A DNA stretch of 64,000 nucleotides from Micromonospora craniellae (GTDB lineage: Bacteria > Actinomycetota > Actinomycetes > Mycobacteriales > Micromonosporaceae), in NCBI RefSeq assembly GCF_014764405.1, contig NZ_CP061725.1, positions 6,200,001 through 6,264,000 on the forward strand, written 5' to 3'. The translations under genes and the position numbers were made by a program. The stretch's first letter is position 1, and each line of letters opens with the position of its first letter. Positions 1 to 8,922 of this stretch are shown here, one piece after another. Below the pieces are notes generated by a model. That model ran no database searches. It worked only from the letters and a program-made list of their open reading frames with translations, and was not told where the DNA came from.

Positions 1-785
1 TCCAGGCCCTTGCCCGTCGAGACGATGACGTTGGCGTCGACGGCGCCCATGCCGGCGATCACCTTGGCCAGCGGCGGCCCGTAGGAGGGGATCGTCGACG
101 CCGCCGTGCCGAAACTGGCGTACACGAGCGGGCGCCTGTCGTCGACGAGGTCACCGACCCAGGCCGGCAGCACCTCGCCACGACGGACCCCGTCGACCCG
201 GACGGTGAACACGTGGGGCAGTTCGAGCTCTTCCGGCGCGAAGATCGGGGACAGCATGTTGAGGTGGCCGTACGCGTACTGGCGGAGGCCGTCCGGGTCC
301 GGCGGCAGTCCGAACTGCCGGCGGCGGCGGTCGAGCGCGGCGACGACGCCCTTGCCGAGCATCATCCCGTTGAAGTCGAGGACGCCGACGGTGACGTGCG
401 GCAGTCCGGCCTGCTCGGCAGCGAGGTACCCGCCGAGTTCGCCGGTGTCGCGCAGCACGATGTCGGGATTCCAGTCCGCGATCGCCCGGGCGACGTCCTT
501 GCCCATCGCGACCGACGCCTCTCCGCAGAACAGCTCGGCCATGAAGTTCTGGGTGAAGTCCTCCATCTCCTCGGGGAGGACGTCACCGTCGAGGCTGTCG
601 AGGAAGTCGCCGACCCAGTCCGGGCCGGCGGTGATGTGCTCGATGCCGAGCGCCTCGACGGTGGCGGCGAAGCGCCCCGACACGGCGATGGCGACGTCGT
701 GGCCGCAGCGCTTCGCGGCCTCCGCGACCGGGATCAGCTCCAGCAGGTGGTCGTGCGCCGGCAGACTGGAGAAGAGCAACCTCAT
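1..785 (-). CDS. Glycosyltransferase, GT-B fold MGT type (3' end outside window)
   Basis: Partial gene: the start is inside the window and the C-terminus runs off the left edge, leaving about 261 residues. The N-terminus (MRLLFSSLPAHDHLLELIPV) is typical of antibiotic glycosyltransferases that move a nucleotide-activated sugar onto a polyketide aglycone in the cytosol. A VYASFGTAAS-type segment near the window edge starts the nucleotide-sugar half. The ATG at 785 is preceded by GGAGGA with about 8 nt spacing, which fixes the start. It is the last visible gene of the polyketide operon, 55 nt after the FAD oxidoreductase. With the epimerase at 2544-3581 it suggests a glycosylated product. Family is clear; donor and acceptor are unknown. 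Confidence 0.85.
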   Translation of the reverse strand, partial: MRLLFSSLPAHDHLLELIPVAEAAKRCGHDVAIAVSGRFAATVEALGIEHITAGPDWVGDFLDSLDGDVLPEEMEDFTQNFMAELFCGEASVAMGKDVARAIADWNPDIVLRDTGELGGYLAAEQAGLPHVTVGVLDFNGMMLGKGVVAALDRRRRQFGLPPDPDGLRQYAYGHLNMLSPIFAPEELELPHVFTVRVDGVRRGEVLPAWVGDLVDDRRPLVYASFGTAASTIPSYGPPLAKVIAGMGAVDANVIVSTGKGL

Positions 786-840
786 GATGTGTTCCTCCGT
801 GATGGGTTGTGCCGTGGACGGTGGAGAGGTGCCGGGCACG

Positions 841-2541
841 TCATCGGCCGGCTCCACCGTTCGCGAGATGAGTCACTGCGAGATGTGCGGATTCCATGGC
901 GCCGTCAAGGAAGGGATGATCGATGACGTCGACGCCGGCGACGGCGATCCGGCCGACGCCGGCAGCGAGGCGGCTCTTCGCCTCGGTCGCGGCGCTGCCG
1001 TCGCCGGGACGGTCGCGCGAGGTGCTGTAGCGGGCGTACCCCTGTGGCCACATCTCGACGCGGACGGCGGCGATGTCGCGGTCGGCGACGAGGCCACCGG
1101 GTGCGAGAGCCTCCGCCAGCAGACCTCGCAGCTCGGCGGAGATCTCGTGGCGTGCCGTGGCGGTGAGCAGCCGTCGACGGCCGGCAGCCGCACCGGTGGC
1201 CGGGTCCGTACCCGCCTCGGTGAGCGCGCCGAGCGCGGTCGCCGTCGTGGGGTCGTCGGGCGACGGTGACGGTGTGACGGCGCCGATGGTGACCGGGAAC
1301 TCAAGTCCGGCGATCTGCCAGGTGGGGTGGCCGGGCCAGGAGATTCGGGAGATGCCGAGCGACTGCCACGCTCGCCAGTTCCGGAACGCGATGGAGGCGG
1401 ACACGATCGGGTACCGGCCGAGGCAGGCGGCGGTGGCCTGCTGGTCCTGCCCGAGTTCCGGGACGAGCCGCGTCGCGGCCCGGGCGGGGGCGGCGACGAT
1501 CGCGGCCCGGGCCCGGTACGTGCGGGTGGCGCCACCGCTGCCGTCGACCGTGACCAGGACGCTGTCGGCGCCGTCGTGCCGAAGCACGGTGGCCATGGAG
1601 TTCAGGCGGATCCGCACCTGGTTGTCCGGCCGGTCGAGCGCGTCGACGGACATCACGGCGGTCAGCCGGTCGTCGACGGTGGCGGCGTCGAACAGGTCGG
1701 GGATGAGGTGGTGGGCGATGGCCCGGGCGATGGTGGCGTTGCCGTCCGGGAAACGGAAGATCGGCGGGTCCATGTGGGGGAAGAACCTCGTGCCGGTCCG
1801 GGTCAGCCCCGCCCACGGGTCACCGGCCGGGCGGACACCGATCCCGTCCAGGCCCAGGTAGCCGATGAGCGCGGCGTCGAGGGCCGGATGCTGGTCGAAC
1901 GTCATGCCCGACTGCGCGGAGGTGCTGTACCGCAGGAACCGGTGGGTGTCGTCGTCGAGCGAGGCGAAGTCCCGCAGCACACCGTCGCAGCTCCGCCCCC
2001 GGAGTTCGGCGAGCTTCTCGTCGTCGGTCCTGCCGTGCAGCCAGTCGGTCGGTTCGCTGACGAGCGCGGCGACCTCTGCCTTCGCCCGGGGCGCGATCGG
2101 CGCGTCGGCGAAGTCCGCGACGGCCGACCGGCCGTGGGCGACCAGGTGGCTTCGCCCCCAGACCGACGCGGCGAAGGCGTACCCGTGGCCTTCGGCGCCC
2201 TGGTCGGTGTAGTGCGTCGACACGGTGTCGGAATAGAAGCGGTCGATCTCGACGCCCAGCGTGGACAGGGCGGACGTCACCGCGGGGGCGAAGGCGGACG
2301 GAAAGGTCAGTTCCTGTGCGCCGCCCGGCGAGACCAGACTCCGCCCGTCCACGTCGAAGGTGTGCTGGATCGCCGGCCCGCCGATCTGCGCACCTTCCTC
2401 GACGATCAGGACTCGCGCGTCCCGGTCGACCTCGGTGAGCCAGTAGAAGGCGGCCGACAACCCGGCGACGCCAGCACCGACGACGATCAGGTCGAAGTCC
2501 CGTCTGGTGTCGGCCGGTGTCGGCGAACCGGCGTTCGTCAT
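841..2541 (-). CDS. FAD-dependent oxidoreductase, amine oxidase / protoporphyrinogen oxidase-like
   Basis: A 566-residue flavoprotein. The N-terminus has a dinucleotide-binding motif (VVGAGVAGLSAAFYW, about residues 18-32) followed by an E-rich strand end (VLIVEEG). A C-terminal VAGVDVIDHPFLDGAMES segment matches the second FAD contact of the amine-oxidase/phytoene-desaturase superfamily. It could oxidise or desaturate a polyketide intermediate; that role is inferred from its place in the operon. The ATG at 2541 is chosen because longer in-frame readings run back through the epimerase gene. It lies 2 nt behind the epimerase stop, so translation is probably coupled. Substrate cannot be read from the sequence. 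Confidence 0.8.
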   Translation of the reverse strand: MTNAGSPTPADTRRDFDLIVVGAGVAGLSAAFYWLTEVDRDARVLIVEEGAQIGGPAIQHTFDVDGRSLVSPGGAQELTFPSAFAPAVTSALSTLGVEIDRFYSDTVSTHYTDQGAEGHGYAFAASVWGRSHLVAHGRSAVADFADAPIAPRAKAEVAALVSEPTDWLHGRTDDEKLAELRGRSCDGVLRDFASLDDDTHRFLRYSTSAQSGMTFDQHPALDAALIGYLGLDGIGVRPAGDPWAGLTRTGTRFFPHMDPPIFRFPDGNATIARAIAHHLIPDLFDAATVDDRLTAVMSVDALDRPDNQVRIRLNSMATVLRHDGADSVLVTVDGSGGATRTYRARAAIVAAPARAATRLVPELGQDQQATAACLGRYPIVSASIAFRNWRAWQSLGISRISWPGHPTWQIAGLEFPVTIGAVTPSPSPDDPTTATALGALTEAGTDPATGAAAGRRRLLTATARHEISAELRGLLAEALAPGGLVADRDIAAVRVEMWPQGYARYSTSRDRPGDGSAATEAKSRLAAGVGRIAVAGVDVIDHPFLDGAMESAHLAVTHLANGGAGR

Positions 2542-2543
2542 CG

Positions 2544-3581
2544 TCAGCCTCCTGCTCGCGGGGGAGCGATGGTGGTCAGCGGCCGGCCGGACGTGTCGAG
2601 AGCCCACCTGAGGCGGGCCGAGAACCCGCCTGGCTCCTGCTGCTCGGCCCACTGGTCGCTGACCAGGGTGGCGAGCCGGGACCGGTGCGGCGTCCAGTCG
2701 AGCATCGCGCGGGCCGGGCGCAGGTCGCAGGCGGGTCGCTCGTCGACATCGGCGCGCTCCGGCAGGTGTCGACGCCGCACACGCCGCCCGGTGGCGTGTT
2801 CCACGGCCGCGAGGACGGCGTCGGTCGTGGACAGCTGACCGCTGCCGATCTCGATGGCCTGGTAGCCGTCGACCGGTCGGCGGGCAGCGGAGATCACCGC
2901 ACGCGCGGCGTCGAGGACGTGCAGGTAGTCGCGGCCCGACGATCCGCTGCCATAGAGGTCGAACGGTCGGTCCTCGTGAGCGGCGCGGAGCGCCGCGGCG
3001 ACGACGCCCCGGTCCGGTGGCGTCCGTGGTCCACCGAGCGCGTTGAAGCGCAACGAGACACCGGAGCCCGCCTGCCCGCTGTACCGCTCGACGAGGTCCT
3101 CGGCGACCAGCTTCGACTCGGCGTAGGTGACCCTGTCGGACTGCCGTCTGGTCGCCGCTTCGCTCAGTCCGCCGACCATCGCGGTCGAGGCGAACACCAC
3201 CCGGCAGCCGCTCGTCGCGGCGACCGCGTCGAGCAGCAGGTGCGTCGCGTCGACGTTGCACCGCGCGTAGGCGAGATCGTCGCGTCGGCCAAGTTGAAGC
3301 GGCGTGGCGGCGGCGAGATGGCAGACGGCGTCGACCTCGGCCGCCGCCCTCCGTAGCGCCCGGCCCGTCTTCGTCGACGCCGCACCGAGCGCTCGCCCGG
3401 AGAAGGTCGTGACGTGGTCGCCGAGTGCCGAGAATCCCTCGGTGACCCACCTGCCGAGGAAGCCCGTCGCTCCGGTGACGAGGACCCGTACGGGACGCGT
3501 GGCGGTCGCCGTACCGACGGTCAGCGTGCGACCGAGGCCACCTGGGGCGTGCCGAGCCTGCCGGTCCCACGGGGAACTCAC
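2544..3581 (-). CDS. NAD-dependent epimerase/dehydratase (extended SDR)
   Basis: A 345-residue extended short-chain dehydrogenase. It shows the cofactor loop VTGATGFLGRW near residue 36, the ACHLAAAT-like strand, a catalytic Ser region (VVFASTAMVG) and the Tyr/Lys pair in YAESK. Such proteins reduce or epimerise nucleotide sugars, or act on 3-keto substrates. Next to a glycosyltransferase a deoxysugar step is the simplest reading. The GTG start at 3581 overlaps the methyltransferase stop (GTGA), which marks translational coupling. The first 30 or so residues before the Rossmann strand are unusual for the family, so a start slightly downstream cannot be excluded. Specific reaction unknown. Confidence 0.8.
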   Translation of the reverse strand: MSSPWDRQARHAPGGLGRTLTVGTATATRPVRVLVTGATGFLGRWVTEGFSALGDHVTTFSGRALGAASTKTGRALRRAAAEVDAVCHLAAATPLQLGRRDDLAYARCNVDATHLLLDAVAATSGCRVVFASTAMVGGLSEAATRRQSDRVTYAESKLVAEDLVERYSGQAGSGVSLRFNALGGPRTPPDRGVVAAALRAAHEDRPFDLYGSGSSGRDYLHVLDAARAVISAARRPVDGYQAIEIGSGQLSTTDAVLAAVEHATGRRVRRRHLPERADVDERPACDLRPARAMLDWTPHRSRLATLVSDQWAEQQEPGGFSARLRWALDTSGRPLTTIAPPRAGG

Positions 3582-4591
3582 GGCGCGGCCTCGGCGGCGG
3601 CGACCGCCACCATCACCAGTTCCGGCCCGGACGTGTTGACCTGGATCTCCGCGTCGATCCCGGCGGCGTCGAAGTGGTCCTGCCAGTCTGCCGCCGCGGA
3701 GAAGCGGCTTCCCCGTCGGAAGGCGTCGGCGCGCAACGGGAGGAGATTGAAGATGAACTCCTGGTGTACGAGGTCGCCGGCGGCGCAGAGCGACTCGCTG
3801 AGCACCAGAGCGCCGCCGGGGCGGAGCAGCGATCGAAGGTTCCGCAGGGTCGAGGAAATGTCGGTGGCGATGTGCAGCGCGTTGACCGCCAGCACGACGT
3901 CGTAGCTTCCCGGGGCCAGCCCCTGGCCGTCGGCGAGGTCGAAGTCGAATCGTCGGAATTCCAGGCGAAGGTGGGACGGTGTCCGTCCGCTGTGCGTCCG
4001 TCGGGCACCCACCAGGAGGCTGGCGCTCATGTCGGTGACGGTGTAGTCGTAGTCGCCGGAGAGGTCGTCGGGCCACTGGGCCAACAGGTGCGCGGTCGCG
4101 CCGCCGGTTCCGGCGCCCACTTCGAGGATCCGGGTGCCGCCGCCCGTCCGCAGGGTGTGGTTGACGGCGGCTGCGGCAGCGGCGTTGAGCGGCCGGTACA
4201 GCAGGTTGGGCGACTGGAAGTAGCCGTTCCACAGCCGCATGCCCCGGCCGGCGAGCAGGATCGACCGGCCCGACGAGGTCCCGTCCAGGAACCGGGGGTA
4301 CGCGCCGGCGGCGTGGCGCAACAGTTCGACCGTCGGGGCGTGGGCTTCCGCCGACGGGATCGCCACCGGCGCGGGCCGGGGGAGCATCCGGTAGTCGGCG
4401 GCCCGGCGAAGCCAGTCGACGCAGTGCCGGCGGTGGTCGTCGGTCGGGTCCACCGCGTCGGGATCGAGCGCGTCCAGGATCGACTGCGCGAGCTCGCTGG
4501 TCACCTGCCACGCGTCGGCGCACGCGTCGAGGTACGCCTCGTCGACGTAGGCGTCGACGTGGCCGGTTGCGGGTCGAGTTCGGTCGGGCAT
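3578..4591 (-). CDS. SAM-dependent methyltransferase resembling PKS C-methyltransferase domains
   Basis: A 337-residue class I methyltransferase. Motif I reads ILEVGAGTGGATAHL (about residue 165), the form typical of C-methyltransferase domains inside polyketide synthases, followed by a DYTVTD strand, the DVVLAVNALHIATD motif IV region and LRPGGALVLSES. The N-terminal third resembles the helical cap of those domains. As a free-standing enzyme in a dissociated PKS operon it probably methylates an ACP-bound beta-keto intermediate at carbon; O-methylation of sugar or aglycone is the alternative. It starts 1 nt after the ketosynthase stop and overlaps the epimerase start. Family is firm, target inferred. 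Confidence 0.8.
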   Translation of the reverse strand: MPDRTRPATGHVDAYVDEAYLDACADAWQVTSELAQSILDALDPDAVDPTDDHRRHCVDWLRRAADYRMLPRPAPVAIPSAEAHAPTVELLRHAAGAYPRFLDGTSSGRSILLAGRGMRLWNGYFQSPNLLYRPLNAAAAAAVNHTLRTGGGTRILEVGAGTGGATAHLLAQWPDDLSGDYDYTVTDMSASLLVGARRTHSGRTPSHLRLEFRRFDFDLADGQGLAPGSYDVVLAVNALHIATDISSTLRNLRSLLRPGGALVLSESLCAAGDLVHQEFIFNLLPLRADAFRRGSRFSAAADWQDHFDAAGIDAEIQVNTSGPELVMVAVAAAEAAP

Positions 4592-4592
4592 G

Positions 4593-5855
4593 TCAGATCG
4601 CCTCCAGGACGATCGCTCCGTAGAACCCGCCGAAACCGACGGCGGACTTGACGGCGTACCGGATGTGGGTGGAGGACCAGGCGGCGGGAAGGTCGAGACC
4701 GTGAGCCGACGCGGTGGCGGGGACGGCCGGAACGCGCCGCTCCGCCATCGCCTTGAGCAGCAGGGCCGTCTCCAGCAGCGACGACCCGCCGAGGTTGTGA
4801 CCGACGTACGGCTTGAGCGGTAGACACACCGGTTGCTCGCCTCGGTCCGGCCAGAGGTGGCGAATCGTCCTGGCCTCGTAGTTGTCGATCATCCGGATCC
4901 CGGTGCCGTGCGGAACGATGACGTCGACCTGTTCCGCGTCGAGCGCCGCCTCGCGGAGCGCCCGCCGGATGGACCGCCCCTGGTTGGCGCTCGCGGGGTT
5001 GGGTGCGCTGATACGCCACCCGTCCTGCGTGAAACCGGCACCGAGCAGACGGCCGTAGATCCGGGCGCCCCGGCGTCGCGCGTGCTCCTCGTCCTCAAGG
5101 ACGACCGCCGCGCCGCCGTCGCCGAAGACGGTGCCCGAGGCCGCCGGGTCGAAGGGCCGGGGAACCCCGTCCATCGCGTAGAGGTGCATGTCGGCGAACC
5201 AGCGGAACTTGCCGGAGCTGAGCGGGTCGTCCGAGGCCACCGCGATGGCCAGTGGGCTGCGGCCGAGCCGGATCTGGGTGGCGGCGTTGTCGATCGCGGT
5301 GAGGCCCGACGCGCACGCGGAGTTGACGAAGCCGCACTCGCCGCCGATGTGCAGCGCACGGGCGACGAGGTACGGGGCGAGGAACGTGTTCAGTGCGAAG
5401 ATCTGTTCCGACAGGTCGGTGTAGCCGGCCTGCCGGGGTGCGGTGGTGGCGGCGTCGGCCACCGCCCCGTACAGCGTGCGGGCCAGGCGTTCGACGCCCG
5501 GGTGCTCGTCGGCGACCACGAGCCCGACCTCGCGCAGATCGAGGTCGGCGAACGACCGCAGACCCGCGTCGTCGATGGCGAGCCCGGCGGCGGCGACGAG
5601 ATGCTTGATGTCACGTTGCTGGTCGATGCCTTCGCTTTCGAGTTGGGCGCCGTCGACGTAGGTCTCGGTGACGTCCGCGAGGCGATAGTCCGGAGCCATG
5701 AAGACCTTGAACTTGCCGTCCTCCGGACGCGCGGAGGGAAGCTCGACGATCTGCGCGCACGGCGGGGCCTGCTGGATCGTCCGCCAGGTCTGGTCGATGC
5801 CGATGCCGCCGGCGCTGACGACGCCGAGCCCTGTGATCACCACTCGCCTGGTCAT
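4593..5855 (-). CDS. Beta-ketoacyl-ACP synthase (second ketosynthase of the cluster)
   Basis: A 420-residue FabF-like ketosynthase. The nucleophile is Cys181 in NSACASG, and the two catalytic histidines are in VPHGTGIR and YVGHNLGGS. It therefore looks catalytically complete, although the sequence around the second His (GTGIRMIDN) departs from the usual GTGTxxGD. This suggests a specialised member, comparable with the extra ketosynthase (ApeR-like) in aryl-polyene loci. It follows the ketoreductase by 9 nt and is 1 nt ahead of the methyltransferase. It probably extends or primes the chain on the operon's ACP. Family is certain, division of labour with the 7417-8628 enzyme is not. Confidence 0.88.
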   Translation of the reverse strand: MTRRVVITGLGVVSAGGIGIDQTWRTIQQAPPCAQIVELPSARPEDGKFKVFMAPDYRLADVTETYVDGAQLESEGIDQQRDIKHLVAAAGLAIDDAGLRSFADLDLREVGLVVADEHPGVERLARTLYGAVADAATTAPRQAGYTDLSEQIFALNTFLAPYLVARALHIGGECGFVNSACASGLTAIDNAATQIRLGRSPLAIAVASDDPLSSGKFRWFADMHLYAMDGVPRPFDPAASGTVFGDGGAAVVLEDEEHARRRGARIYGRLLGAGFTQDGWRISAPNPASANQGRSIRRALREAALDAEQVDVIVPHGTGIRMIDNYEARTIRHLWPDRGEQPVCLPLKPYVGHNLGGSSLLETALLLKAMAERRVPAVPATASAHGLDLPAAWSSTHIRYAVKSAVGFGGFYGAIVLEAI

Positions 5856-5864
5856 CAGCGCCTC

Positions 5865-6650
5865 CTATGCTGTCAGTCCACCATCGACCACGAAGGTCTG
5901 CCCGGTGATGTATCGGGCGCCGTCCGAGACCAGAAAGCTCACGAGCGGGGCGATGTCCGCCGGCTCGGCGAAGCGCCGCAGCGGGATCCGGCTCAGATAG
6001 CCGCGCTTGACGGCGGACGGCAGATCGGCGGTCATGGCCGACTCCACCAGACCTGGCGCGACTCCGTTGATGGTGACGCCGAACTGCCCGAACTCGCGCG
6101 TCAACGCTCTGACCATCGCCTCCATGCCACCCTTGCTCGCGCCGTAGTTCGCCTGACCCGCGACGCCGGCTCGTCCGGAGACGGACGAGATCAGGATGAT
6201 CCGGCCGAACCTGGCGCGGACCATGTCCGCGCCGGCCAGCCGGACGAACTGCATCGCTCCCCGCAGGTTGGTGTCGAGGACGTCGGCCCAGTCCTCGTCG
6301 GCCATTTGCAGGAGGGGTCGATCGCGTCGGATGCCGGCGCAGTAGACGAGGACGCCAGGTGGCCCGAGCGCCTCGACGAAGCGCTGGTAGGTCGCGCGGA
6401 TCGCGTCCGGGCTCCGCGTGTCGCACCGGCTGCCGACGCCGTCCAGCCCGGCCTTGTCGGCGCGGGCCAGCAGATCGTGCATGGCCTCCTCGTTCGCGTG
6501 GCAGGTGAGCGCGACGCGGTGGCCGGCGTCGATGAGGGTGGTGGCCACCGCGCGGCCCAGGTCGCCGCTGGCGCCGATCAGGAACGTGGCCGACCGCGTC
6601 GTCTGGTCCACGGTCGGCTGGTGCGTGTCGGCCGCTGAGGGTGACGTCAT
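5865..6650 (-). CDS. 3-oxoacyl-ACP reductase, FabG-like SDR
   Basis: A 261-residue classical SDR. It carries the cofactor loop FLIGASGDLGRAV, the NAG-equivalent VYCAGI, the catalytic Ser in ILISSVSG, and Tyr/Lys in ANYGASKGG, ending with ITGQTFVVDGG as FabG proteins do. It would reduce the beta-keto group of ACP-bound intermediates using NADPH. The ATG at 6650 overlaps the stop of the upstream chain-length-factor-like gene (ATGA). The first 20 residues form a polar extension before the first strand. In a polyene-type system this enzyme would work with a dehydratase, but none is visible in this window. Confidence 0.88.
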   Translation of the reverse strand: MTSPSAADTHQPTVDQTTRSATFLIGASGDLGRAVATTLIDAGHRVALTCHANEEAMHDLLARADKAGLDGVGSRCDTRSPDAIRATYQRFVEALGPPGVLVYCAGIRRDRPLLQMADEDWADVLDTNLRGAMQFVRLAGADMVRARFGRIILISSVSGRAGVAGQANYGASKGGMEAMVRALTREFGQFGVTINGVAPGLVESAMTADLPSAVKRGYLSRIPLRRFAEPADIAPLVSFLVSDGARYITGQTFVVDGGLTA

Positions 6651-7420
6651 CGCGCCACCGCCGCAGCCGCGACTCCGTCCGGCTCGGTCGCGGCCCCGGG
6701 CTGCCGGGCGAACGTGTTCGCGAACCTGACGAGCGCCGCCACGCTCGCCCCGGCGGCGTCGCCCGCCCGGGGAGTCTCGGACGGGCCCGGGTGTGCTGCC
6801 GCTTCCGGCCGGACGCCCGCCCGGTGCAGCTGCGCGGTCAGTGGTCCCAGGTGATCTCGCCCGAGTGCCGCCGGGTCGGTGCTGAGGGCGATGAGGGCGG
6901 CGACGGTGCCCGTGGCGCCGTCCGACAGTCGCTGCGACTCGAAGCCGCCGACGAACACGATGTCGGCGCTGCCGTCGACGAGGAGAGCGCGGGCCGCGTC
7001 GAGCGCCGACCAGGCGGACTCGACCCCCGCGCTCACCACCACGCTGGGGCCGCGGCACTGGGCGGCTATCGCGGCGTTACCGGCCGCCGCGTTGTGGACG
7101 GTCATCGGGAAGAGCGCGGGGTTCACGAGGTGGTCGCCCCGGCGGATCGACTCCGCGAGGAACTCGTCGATGTCCGGGCCGGAGCCGGTCTCGGTGCCCA
7201 GGGCGATGCCGCGATGCTCGGGGGCGGGCAGGTCGGCTCCGGCACGCTGGAGCCAGGACTGTAGGGCCAGGACCACGACGGCCGAGCGTGATGACCGGTA
7301 CCGGCGTACGAGGGCGGGAAGGTTGCCCGGTGGTGCCGGGGTGCCCGTGAGGTCCGCGACCTGGTGGAGATCGAAGGTGGCGGCGACGGAGGCCCTGGCG
7401 CAGTGGATCTCGTTCGTCAT
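6647..7420 (-). CDS. Short chain-length-factor-like ketosynthase homologue lacking the active-site Cys
   Basis: A 257-residue thiolase-fold protein, only about 60 percent of normal ketosynthase length. The stretch expected to hold the nucleophile reads VVVSAGVESAW (about residues 127-137), so the catalytic Cys is absent. No HGTG or GHxxG histidine motif follows. This is the pattern of the short 'beta-ketoacyl synthase chain length factor' family (PF13723-like) of aryl-polyene loci rather than the 400-residue CLF of aromatic type II PKSs. It starts ATGA-coupled to the complete ketosynthase upstream, consistent with a heterodimer whose second subunit sets chain length. It ends overlapping the ketoreductase start. 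Confidence 0.75.
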   Translation of the reverse strand: MTNEIHCARASVAATFDLHQVADLTGTPAPPGNLPALVRRYRSSRSAVVVLALQSWLQRAGADLPAPEHRGIALGTETGSGPDIDEFLAESIRRGDHLVNPALFPMTVHNAAAGNAAIAAQCRGPSVVVSAGVESAWSALDAARALLVDGSADIVFVGGFESQRLSDGATGTVAALIALSTDPAALGRDHLGPLTAQLHRAGVRPEAAAHPGPSETPRAGDAAGASVAALVRFANTFARQPGAATEPDGVAAAAVAR

Positions 7421-8628
7421 GCGGTGGCCTCCTGGTACGCCGCTTCTGGCCGCCGTAGGCCGACACAGGTGTTGTTGCCGCCGAAGGCGATCGCGTTGTT
7501 GAGCACCAGGTCGATCCGGGCCGCGTCGTCGGGACCGCCGGTCGCCGGCCGGACGCCGAGCGAGGTGCCTTCGCCGTCGAGACCCCACTGCGGGATCGTT
7601 CGCTGGTGCGTGAGCACGAGCGTGCAGGCGACCGCCTCGATCGCGCTGGCAGCGCCGAGGGAGTGTCCGATGAGGGCCTTGATGGAGCTGATCGGCGGGG
7701 GCGACTGGGTGAAGACCTTGCGGTAGGCGGCGGCTTCGGCAGCGTCGTTCTGCGGCGTGCCGGTGCCGTGGGCACAGACGTAGGCGACGTCTGACGGATC
7801 CGCCGCGGCGATCGCGGACCTCATCGCCCGCGCCACACCGTCGCCGGACAGATCCGGTGCCGCCGGATGCTTCGCGTCGCAGGTGAGGCCGTAGCCGGCG
7901 ACCGTCGCGCGCACCGGTACGCCGCGCGCGGCGGCGTGCGCGGCCGACTCCACGATCAGGAAGGCGGAACCCTCGCCGAGCAGCAGTCCGTCGCGTGCGT
8001 CGCTGAACGGGCGACAGCGCTCCCGCGCCATGCCGCGCATCCGGGAGAACCCGGTGAAGGCCATCCGCGAGATCGCCTCTGCCCCGCCGCAGATCACCAC
8101 GTCGGCAGAGCCGCTGGTGACGAGCTGTGCCGCACGGATCAGCGCCATGTTGCCCGCAGCGCACGCCGTGACGAACAGGTCGACCGGGATCGACCCGCCG
8201 AGGTGCCGTGCGACCCGGGTACGCAGCGACCCGTCCACGTCCAGCGTGCCGGGCAGACCGGCCCCCGTCTGCACGGCGTCGCGCCGTGCCCGCTCGTGAT
8301 CGGCGACATCGCCGACGGTCGTCCCGAGCAGTACGCGGTCCGGCCGGATGTCGCCGAGGCCGGCATCGGCGATGGCCTCGTCCAGCGCGGCGAGCGCGAA
8401 CGTGGCCGTCCGGTCGCCGTCGAGCCGATCGGCATCGATGGCATCGAAGCCGGGTGTCCAGCCTCCGATCTCGCCCGCGATGCGATTGGGCAGGTCTCCG
8501 GTCGGGAAGAGCGACACCTCGCGGAATCGTGGTGTGCCCTGTTGCAGGCCCTGCCAGAAGTTGGTGGCACCGATGCCGGCGGCGCTGACGACGCCGAGAC
8601 CGGTGACAACTGGAGTTCTGGCTGTCAT
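7417..8628 (-). CDS. Beta-ketoacyl-ACP synthase (principal ketosynthase)
   Basis: A 403-residue KAS II-type enzyme with the full triad: Cys156 in VTACAAGN, His in CAHGTGTPQND and His in IGHSLGAAS. It catalyses decarboxylative condensation of malonyl-ACP with the growing chain. Start and stop overlap the ACP stop and the short CLF-like start by ATGA, so ACP, ketosynthase and CLF-like protein are translated as a unit, which is the minimal PKS arrangement. The N-terminus (VVTGLGVVSAAGIG) is standard. Product chain length and starter cannot be deduced. Confidence 0.9.
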   Translation of the reverse strand: MTARTPVVTGLGVVSAAGIGATNFWQGLQQGTPRFREVSLFPTGDLPNRIAGEIGGWTPGFDAIDADRLDGDRTATFALAALDEAIADAGLGDIRPDRVLLGTTVGDVADHERARRDAVQTGAGLPGTLDVDGSLRTRVARHLGGSIPVDLFVTACAAGNMALIRAAQLVTSGSADVVICGGAEAISRMAFTGFSRMRGMARERCRPFSDARDGLLLGEGSAFLIVESAAHAAARGVPVRATVAGYGLTCDAKHPAAPDLSGDGVARAMRSAIAAADPSDVAYVCAHGTGTPQNDAAEAAAYRKVFTQSPPPISSIKALIGHSLGAASAIEAVACTLVLTHQRTIPQWGLDGEGTSLGVRPATGGPDDAARIDLVLNNAIAFGGNNTCVGLRRPEAAYQEATA

Positions 8629-8859
8629 GCGGCCGCTAGCGATTCGGCGAACTTGACGACCTCGTTGATGGTGTCCAGTTCCGGGGTCTGGTTCTCCGGC
8701 AGGATCCGGCCCAGGTGCTGCTCGACGAGGGCGATGAGTTCAAGGCGGCCCAGCGAGTCGACCCCCAGCTCAGCGAAGGACGTGTCGAGTCCGATCTCCT
8801 CCGGCTCGGTCATGACCAACATCGCGACCGCTTCCCGAAGTGTCTCCGCAAGTTCCATG
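8625..8859 (-). CDS. Acyl carrier protein
   Basis: A 78-residue carrier protein beginning MELAETLREA. The phosphopantetheine attachment serine lies in ELGVDSLGRLEL (about residue 39), and the surrounding acidic helix II is normal. A longer reading from 8894 adds a Lys-rich tail, but AAAGGAGA sits about 9 nt before the ATG at 8859, which decides for the shorter form. It would carry starter and elongation intermediates for the two ketosynthases, ketoreductase and methyltransferase. The stop overlaps the start of the next ketosynthase. 63 nt separate it from the UnbU gene. Confidence 0.92.
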
Positions 8860-8922
8860 TTCTTTTTCTCCTTTCCGCTCGCCCACCAGGCCACAGAAAG
8901 CCCGTGTCAGGTGTCGACGAGT

